A stretch of DNA of 18,892 bases from Caryophanales bacterium UBA6448 (GTDB taxonomy: Bacteria; Bacillota_I; Bacilli_A; RF39; UBA660): the NCBI GenBank assembly GCA_002439555.1, contig DJOC01000074.1:21409-40300 (forward strand), read 5' to 3'. The notes under the pieces are model-generated. The model was not told where the DNA came from, searched no databases, and saw only the letters and a list, made by a program, of their open reading frames with translations. Both the position numbers and the translations under genes were made by a program. Shown piece after piece: positions 14,153-18,892 of this stretch (its first letter is position 1; every line of letters begins with the position of its first letter).

Positions 14153-15237
14153 TTTCTCACCATTATCAAAGGTACATACATTTCTTTTTCAGTAAAACCA
14201 GCATGATTAGATTTAAATATATGGCCTCCCCTTTTATACTTAAATATTTTATCACTTTTTGCAAGAGCAATAAAGTCTCCAATTAAATCTTCAAAGTATT
14301 TATTTTCATTATTAAGACCAAATAATTTAGATTCTATTACTTCATCTTTACTCATTAATTTAAAATATTCTGAAAAATATTTATTAAATAGCTCTTTGAA
14401 TAAAACTTTATCAGTTACATTAAATGCGCAGCATCTTCCCTCAAGCCATACATTGCTAGTAATTAAATCAAATAAATCTGGGTAATCACATAAGTATATA
14501 TAATCATTATCAATATGACCATGATCTGCTGTAATAATTAACAAAGTATCATTTAAATCATTTGCAAACTTTTCACATTTATCATTAATCATTTTTAATA
14601 TAGATAATACTTCTTTACTATCATTACCATTTACGTGCAAAGTGCTATCAGGATCCATATAATAAGCATAGACATAATTCTTTTCTTTTATATTTAAATT
14701 AGATTTAATCATTAAAAGCATTTCATCAATATCATTATAAGTTTCTTCATATTTAATTGGAAACACTATTTTTGAATAATATTTACCATTTTCTAAAATT
14801 CTATCAGTAATTGTTTTAAAAGGAAAATACTTTTGGGCAATATTAAAGGGATATTCTTCATCACTATCTTTATATTTATTAGTAAACATTGTTACAAAAG
14901 CATTTTCTTTTTTATAATACATATCCCATCCTAAATAGCCATGAGTGCAAGGATACTTTCCTGTCATAATCGAAGTTGTTGCACTAGTTGTAGTCGAGGG
15001 ACACGTTGAGGTAACCCTTTTAACTATATTATTAGTTAAAAATGAATTAGGTAGTTTTTCATTAATTAAATTATACCCCATTCCATCAAATAAAATAACC
15101 ACTACATTTTTAGGCTTATAAGAATATAATATCTCATCAATTTCCCCGAGTGAGGAAACTTCACTTTTTAAATCAAAATATTTTTCAATACTACCTGCTA
15201 TATTAACAATATTATTTTTATAATCTGGGTAAATCAT
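14149..15237 (-). CDS. Alkaline phosphatase superfamily hydrolase (type I phosphodiesterase / nucleotide pyrophosphatase-like)
   Basis: 362 residues with no signal peptide, so probably cytoplasmic. The two-metal active-site motifs are in order: I-L-F-D-G-M-G (D51); C-P-S-T-T-T-S-A-T-T-S (79-89), holding the likely threonine nucleophile; M-D-P-D-S-T-L-H (D195, D197, H201); T-A-D-H-G-H (D238, H239); and S-N-H-A-G (H345). The family hydrolyses phosphate monoesters, phosphodiesters or nucleotide pyrophosphate bonds; the substrate cannot be read from sequence. It overlaps the membrane-protein gene upstream and the HEPN gene downstream by four bases each (ATGA), making a tightly coupled trio. A role in nucleotide or RNA-end turnover together with HEPN is inference. 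Confidence 0.85.
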   Translation of the reverse strand: MIYPDYKNNIVNIAGSIEKYFDLKSEVSSLGEIDEILYSYKPKNVVVILFDGMGYNLINEKLPNSFLTNNIVKRVTSTCPSTTTSATTSIMTGKYPCTHGYLGWDMYYKKENAFVTMFTNKYKDSDEEYPFNIAQKYFPFKTITDRILENGKYYSKIVFPIKYEETYNDIDEMLLMIKSNLNIKEKNYVYAYYMDPDSTLHVNGNDSKEVLSILKMINDKCEKFANDLNDTLLIITADHGHIDNDYIYLCDYPDLFDLITSNVWLEGRCCAFNVTDKVLFKELFNKYFSEYFKLMSKDEVIESKLFGLNNENKYFEDLIGDFIALAKSDKIFKYKRGGHIFKSNHAGFTEKEMYVPLIMVRK

Positions 15238-15692
15238 AAAGATCTTCCAATCTTAATTTTTTTATAAGTCATATAACTCATAAGTAGTCCTGGTAAATAT
15301 AAAAATATAGTACAAAGAAATTCTTTCGTATTCCAATTATTTATTAGCATATAATCATAATAAATTAAAGAGCCAAACCAAAATACAAGAAATGCTATAT
15401 AAATTATCATACTTATTACACTCAATACCTTTTCATCTTTCTTTTTAATATATAAATCAAGCAGTCCAAAAATAAATACTAAAGATGAAAATGCAAATAT
15501 TCCACCGATTAAAATCAATAGTAATTTGATAATTCCATTATAATCTTTTGTAAGATGAAACATTAGTTTACTACACATTACCATCAAAAAAGACATAAAT
15601 ATTAAAATTGTGCTTAAAATTATTTTAATATTTTTATCTTTCTTTAGGGACTTATCTAATCTTTTTATTATTTTTTCTAATTTTTCTTCCAT
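15234..15692 (-). CDS. Four-helix integral membrane protein of unknown function
   Basis: 152 residues from ATG at 15692. AGGAGGT lies 3 bases upstream of this ATG; the upstream ATG at 15707 would put that site inside the gene. A basic, coiled N-terminus (about 1-25, E/K/R-rich) is cytoplasmic by the positive-inside rule. Four hydrophobic segments follow at about 25-45, 55-80, 90-112 and 125-142, with short loops; the third ends in a Y-Y-D-Y patch. No catalytic motif is recognised. It is first in the unit with the phosphatase-superfamily and HEPN genes, joined by an ATGA overlap, so it could be the membrane partner of that set. An extended -10 promoter lies upstream. Confidence 0.8.
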   Translation of the reverse strand: MEEKLEKIIKRLDKSLKKDKNIKIILSTILIFMSFLMVMCSKLMFHLTKDYNGIIKLLLILIGGIFAFSSLVFIFGLLDLYIKKKDEKVLSVISMIIYIAFLVFWFGSLIYYDYMLINNWNTKEFLCTIFLYLPGLLMSYMTYKKIKIGRSL

Positions 15693-15713
15693 ATAACCTC
15701 CTACCATAACTTA

Positions 15714-15742
15714 ATAATAGCACACAAAGTAAATTGAAACAA
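15714..15742 (-). promoter_or_regulatory. Promoter of the membrane-hydrolase-HEPN unit
   Basis: TG-C-TATTAT (extended -10, hexamer 15714-15719) with a weak TTGTTT -35 (15737-15742) at 17 bases. It begins directly after the T-run of a hairpin terminator, the same layout as the leucine-rich-repeat gene. Confidence 0.55.
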
Positions 15743-15743
15743 C

Positions 15744-15772
15744 AAAAAAATTAACACATTTCTATGTTAATT
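15744..15772 (-). terminator. Second, promoter-proximal terminator in the 15.7-15.9 kb gap
   Basis: On the minus strand AATTAACA (15772-15765), an 8-base loop and TGTTAATT (15756-15749) are followed by T through 15744. It may back up the terminator at 15841-15866 or end a short RNA made from the 70 bases between them. Confidence 0.6.
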
Positions 15773-15840
15773 GTATACTTCATTTGTAAATTATGATAGA
15801 TGTAAATATCAATACTTTTTTAATAATAAATTTTTTTCAT

Positions 15841-15866
15841 AAAAAAGAGTTTACATTTGTAAACTC
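15841..15866 (-). terminator. Intrinsic terminator after the SpoIVB-like gene
   Basis: GAGTTTACA (15847-15855) and TGTAAACTC (15858-15866) form a perfect 9-bp inverted repeat, effectively about 7-8 bp plus loop. Six T follow on the minus strand. A further 7-bp hairpin without a T-run (15877-15895) lies between it and the stop codon. Confidence 0.8.
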
Positions 15867-15929
15867 ATCTATGTCAAGAAAACAAAATGTTTTCTAAAAA
15901 TATTATATGTTATAGTAAGAATAATATAC

Positions 15930-16889
15930 TTATCTTTCGCCCTCTTCGAGCATTTTTTGAATAAAAATACCATAACCAGAATAAGGATTATCAACAATAA
16001 CGTGTGTCAAAGTTCCAACAAGAGTATCATTTTGAATAATTGGTGAACCACTCATACCTTGAATAACACCACCGGTAAGTGATAAAAGCCTATCATCATC
16101 TATTTTAAAAGTAATATTTTTTATATCACTTGACTCATTTATTTTGGTTATTTCAATATTAAATTCTTCCTCTTTTTCGCCATTCAAAACAGTTTTAATT
16201 TTTGCGTTTCCTATTTTAGCATTACCTATTTTAATTAAATTATTTTGATCTATTTTATCATTATAAATGCCAAATATACCATATCTTGTATTTTTTACAA
16301 CATTACCAAATTCATAATTATAATTAAATTTAGCTATTTTACTTCCTGGAGTTCCTATTACACTTTTTTCAATACCGGTTACAAAACTATTAAAAATTGT
16401 TCCCTCTTTTATTTCTACTCTTTCATTAGTATTACTTTCAACAATTTCATGCCCTAAAGCACCATAAATTAATGTATTAGGATCAATGTATGAAAGCGTT
16501 CCAATACCCATTATAGAGCTTTTGACAAAAAGACCAGTTTTAATAACACCATCAACACTTATTAAATCAAGTTTAGTCTTTTTCTCTATTCCTTTTCTAA
16601 TAAAAGTTACATTAACTTCATCATCGCCAATAAATTTTTCTATAGCATTTGATAAACTATTTACATCACTAACCTCTATATCGTTAATTTTTATAATATA
16701 ATCGCCATTTGCTAAGGCAGGATTTCCTTTATTATATTTTCCATTAACTTTATAAAAGCCAATAACCATCACACCTTTAGTGTCCACTTTAATGCCTAAT
16801 GTTTTTCCTCCCAAAACGACATAATCAGAATATGCATATATCTTTAAAGGAAGAAATAATAAACTTAAAATCAATAATACTTTTTTCAT
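15930..16889 (-). CDS. SpoIVB-type serine protease (S55 family) with PDZ domain
   Basis: 319 residues, shorter than Bacillus subtilis SpoIVB (about 425). A signal peptide or anchor (1-19, ending Y-A-Y) exports it. A PDZ domain spans about 35-108, with N-G-D-Y-I-I-K-I-N-D. The S55 protease domain follows, with G-A-L-G-H-E (H147), D265 and G-G-V-I-Q-G-M-S-G-S-P-I (S280). The 15-residue Asp-Ser spacing equals that of D363 and S378 in B. subtilis SpoIVB, so the triad looks intact. There it cleaves SpoIVFA to start sigma-K activation across the spore membranes. Nothing else in this window is sporulation-related. It lies 60 bases after the amidoligase gene with no terminator between, so it is probably co-transcribed. 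Its ribosome binding site is weak (GTGAT). Confidence 0.85.
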   Translation of the reverse strand: MKKVLLILSLLFLPLKIYAYSDYVVLGGKTLGIKVDTKGVMVIGFYKVNGKYNKGNPALANGDYIIKINDIEVSDVNSLSNAIEKFIGDDEVNVTFIRKGIEKKTKLDLISVDGVIKTGLFVKSSIMGIGTLSYIDPNTLIYGALGHEIVESNTNERVEIKEGTIFNSFVTGIEKSVIGTPGSKIAKFNYNYEFGNVVKNTRYGIFGIYNDKIDQNNLIKIGNAKIGNAKIKTVLNGEKEEEFNIEITKINESSDIKNITFKIDDDRLLSLTGGVIQGMSGSPIIQNDTLVGTLTHVIVDNPYSGYGIFIQKMLEEGER

Positions 16890-16949
16890 AATATCACATT
16901 ATTATTATGGCTTTTTAAGTCTGATTTATATTAACACTTTTTTCCAGTA

Positions 16950-18806
16950 TTAAAAATCAATTACAAATCTTCTTTCAAAAACATCCTCTTTATTATTTGC
17001 TTCATATCTTTCATTATAAATATTTTTAAGCATCTCATCATTATCAAAAAGAATTTTAAATAAAATATTTTTTCTAGTATCTTTATTTGTCTCACACTGT
17101 AAAAGTTTAATTACTGAATATTTTTCATCATAACAATTTATACTTGCATATTTTTTCGCAGCCATACAAAGTTTTATAAGCAAAGTAATATTAAGTAGAA
17201 CTTCATCATAATTAATTTCTCCATTTGGAAATCTAAATTCAATTGTATTTTTTAATTTACTTTGGGCATTTAATATATTTATATCAAAAAATCTCCCTGA
17301 TTGTAGTTCTTTCATTTCTTTAACAAAAGCATTTAAATTTATATTATCATCAAATTTATGAGTAATAATTGCTAAATATAATTTACTCGTAATAGGTTTA
17401 GCATAATCTAATAATTTAGGTCTTTGGGTAGAACCCTTACGATTACATATATCAAAGAAGATATCTTGGGCATTACCATATATCATATAAAGCATTTCTA
17501 GCTCTTTAACATTATCAAAAAAGTCAAAGCCTATATGAATATGACCTCCGCACTCATTTGTTACCTCAAAGTTATTTGCTTCCATAAAATCACAAACATA
17601 TTTTAAATTAATTAAGGATTTTTTATCATAATGAAGTATTGGTGACACTACTTCCACTCCTCCCTTAATAGAGCTGTCTCCTTTTAAAATCCAATCAGAG
17701 TTAATTGTACCTAGCTTTTTAATTAATACACTATCTTTATGTGATGATTCAAGTTCTACGCCAAAAGTTACTTTATCAGAAACACCATTATATAGTTTTA
17801 CATTCTCATCACTAGGTTTTTCTTTATTTGTTAAAATAATATCCTTTATTACGGAGTTTGGTAAATAATTAAATGCCTCTTTTTTAATATTCTCATCACC
17901 ATTTTTAAGAACATTTACTAAAATTTCTAATTTTTCTTTTTCGCTTAGCATATCTTTAACATTTAAATAAGTTTCTAAAACCATTACGCTATTTGGATTG
18001 ATTTTCAAAACATCTATTTGGTCCTTTAATGAAAGATATGAAAAATAAGTATTAAATCTTTCATTATTATTTGTACATCTTAATATTTGCTTAATTAATA
18101 AGTTTTTCTCAAGAAGTCTTTTAATTTCTTCCTCACTCATAAGTTTTACCAAATAATATTGATATAAATCTTTTAAAGACAATAAATAATTTTCAACTTT
18201 TTCAAAACTTTTATATGTACAAAGAATCTGATATGTTAAACTTTCATTTTTTACATCATTAATAAGTTTCGTCTTATTATCATCATTTTCTAATGAACAT
18301 ATAATTTTACATTTATTTTTATCACTTAATTTTTTCTTTAATTGATTATATTTTTCTATTACAAATTCATCATTATTTATATGAGTAAGAAGATTTATCT
18401 TTTCTTCATCATTGACACTAATATATAATGATTCATAAAAACTTTTATTATTAAAGGTTATTTTACTATCCATTTTGAATATATTTTTTAAAACTTCACT
18501 TTTTAAAAGAAATTTAAGTTTATTATCATCATATTTTAAATTATCTACAATATCAATTAAATCTAAAGAAGTCATTTTTTTAAGGATTTTTTTATTTATT
18601 AAACCAAGTTTAAATTTATCACTAAATTTCAAAGATGTTACTATATCATAAACTTCCCTATATCTTTTTAAATAAAAATTACTATTTTGATATTTATGTT
18701 TTAAATTTTTAGGAAGTAGATTACTTATTATAACTGATAAATATTTAATCCCTGTTGGAAGTAAGCCCACTAAAACAGATGTTAAAATTACTATTAATAA
18801 AGACAT
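16950..18806 (-). CDS. Membrane-anchored protein with C-terminal amidoligase domain
   Basis: 618 residues. One hydrophobic N-terminal helix (about 3-30) anchors it. Residues 45-335 are a long helical, Leu/Lys/Asn-rich region with recurring ~25-30-residue units that suggest an alpha-solenoid. Residues about 345-560 match the amidoligase_2 pattern of the glutamine-synthetase-like COOH-NH2 ligases: F-G-V-E-L-E (E351, E353); W-I-L-K-G-D-S-S-I (372-380); G-V-E-V-V-S-P-I-L (383-391); C-G-G-H-I-H-I-G (H422, H424); and T-I-E-F-R-F-P (E523, R525). These ligases use ATP to form amide bonds on peptides, proteins or cell-wall stems. GGGGGT precedes ATG. A consensus promoter drives it, and the SpoIVB-like protease gene follows. 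Family call confident; substrate unknown. Confidence 0.8.
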   Translation of the reverse strand: MSLLIVILTSVLVGLLPTGIKYLSVIISNLLPKNLKHKYQNSNFYLKRYREVYDIVTSLKFSDKFKLGLINKKILKKMTSLDLIDIVDNLKYDDNKLKFLLKSEVLKNIFKMDSKITFNNKSFYESLYISVNDEEKINLLTHINNDEFVIEKYNQLKKKLSDKNKCKIICSLENDDNKTKLINDVKNESLTYQILCTYKSFEKVENYLLSLKDLYQYYLVKLMSEEEIKRLLEKNLLIKQILRCTNNNERFNTYFSYLSLKDQIDVLKINPNSVMVLETYLNVKDMLSEKEKLEILVNVLKNGDENIKKEAFNYLPNSVIKDIILTNKEKPSDENVKLYNGVSDKVTFGVELESSHKDSVLIKKLGTINSDWILKGDSSIKGGVEVVSPILHYDKKSLINLKYVCDFMEANNFEVTNECGGHIHIGFDFFDNVKELEMLYMIYGNAQDIFFDICNRKGSTQRPKLLDYAKPITSKLYLAIITHKFDDNINLNAFVKEMKELQSGRFFDINILNAQSKLKNTIEFRFPNGEINYDEVLLNITLLIKLCMAAKKYASINCYDEKYSVIKLLQCETNKDTRKNILFKILFDNDEMLKNIYNERYEANNKEDVFERRFVIDF

Positions 18807-18835
18807 ATTTTTACCCCCTTTTTTAGATATTATTT

Positions 18836-18863
18836 ATTATAAGCATTTTAAATCTTATGTCAA
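18836..18863 (-). promoter_or_regulatory. Sigma-A promoter of the amidoligase-protease unit
   Basis: TTGACA (18858-18863), 16-base spacer, TATAAT (18836-18841) on the minus strand: both hexamers perfect. About 30 bases upstream of the start codon. Confidence 0.85.
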
Positions 18864-18876
18864 TAAAAAATGCTAA
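18840..18876. promoter_or_regulatory. Inverted repeat overlapping the amidoligase promoter (possible operator)
   Basis: TAAGCATTTT (18840-18849) and AAAATGCTAA (18867-18876) pair at 9 of 10 positions across 17 bases. The arms abut the -10 and lie just upstream of the -35, as expected for a repressor site. The AGCA/TGCT cores are 25 bases apart, against 15 in CIRCE. Confidence 0.45.
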
Positions 18877-18892
18877 TTTAATAAAAGAGACT

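Noticed and set aside
16200..16260. Tandem K-I-G-N-A repeat in the SpoIVB-like protein as a phase-variable repeat
   Set aside because: Only two copies of 15 bases with mismatches, in frame, so it is more likely a minor duplication without switching potential.
16245..16701. Two plus-strand frames of about 70 codons opposite the SpoIVB-like gene
   Set aside because: No ribosome binding site and low-complexity I/F/T/S-rich products; the opposite strand has intact protease motifs.

Overview
The window is AT-rich DNA from a low-GC Gram-positive-type bacterium. It has Bacillota-style AGGAGG/AGGTGA ribosome binding sites, consensus sigma-A promoters, CIRCE operators and a SpoIVB-like protease. TAA, TAG and TGA all end genes here, so this is the standard bacterial code and not the mycoplasma code. 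An uncultured gut lineage near Bacilli or Mycoplasmatota would fit, but that is inference from style only. Apart from the first 150 bases, every gene is on the minus strand, so transcription runs from high to low coordinates.

Layout. 1-150 is the end of a plus-strand phosphohexomutase gene, closed by a bidirectional hairpin terminator. 159-455 encodes a small membrane-anchored protein with one InlB B-repeat, from its own promoter. 545-2260 encodes a cytoplasmic protein with about nine exact 22-residue leucine-rich repeats. 2324-3351 holds a small unknown gene and, upstream of it, the decayed 3' end of a Rpn/PD-(D/E)XK-type nuclease gene broken by an in-frame TAG.

3403-10028 is the heat-shock operon hrcA-grpE-orf54-dnaK-pepF-dnaJ. 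It starts from a perfect TTGACA-17-TATAAT promoter bracketed by two CIRCE operators and ends at a hairpin overlapping the dnaJ stop. Two additions stand out. One is an unannotated 54-codon ORF (8218-8382) overlapping the end of grpE. The other is an oligoendopeptidase F gene between dnaK and dnaJ, preceded by a perfect 10-bp hairpin.

10048-12426 is a two-gene unit of paralogous unknown proteins built from a shared module. 12488-15692 is a tightly overlapped three-gene unit: a four-helix membrane protein, an alkaline-phosphatase-superfamily hydrolase, and a protein with two HEPN-type RNxxAH motifs. It is the best candidate here for an undescribed system. 15930-18806 holds a SpoIVB-type serine protease downstream of a membrane-anchored protein with a COOH-NH2 amidoligase domain. 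The amidoligase gene is driven by a strong promoter that overlaps an inverted repeat.

Functionally, the centre is protein quality control: HrcA represses, GrpE/DnaK/DnaJ refold, and PepF may clear peptides. The flanks are accessory or lineage-specific genes. No tRNA, rRNA, CRISPR array or insertion sequence was recognised, and no gene-free stretch exceeds 300 bases.
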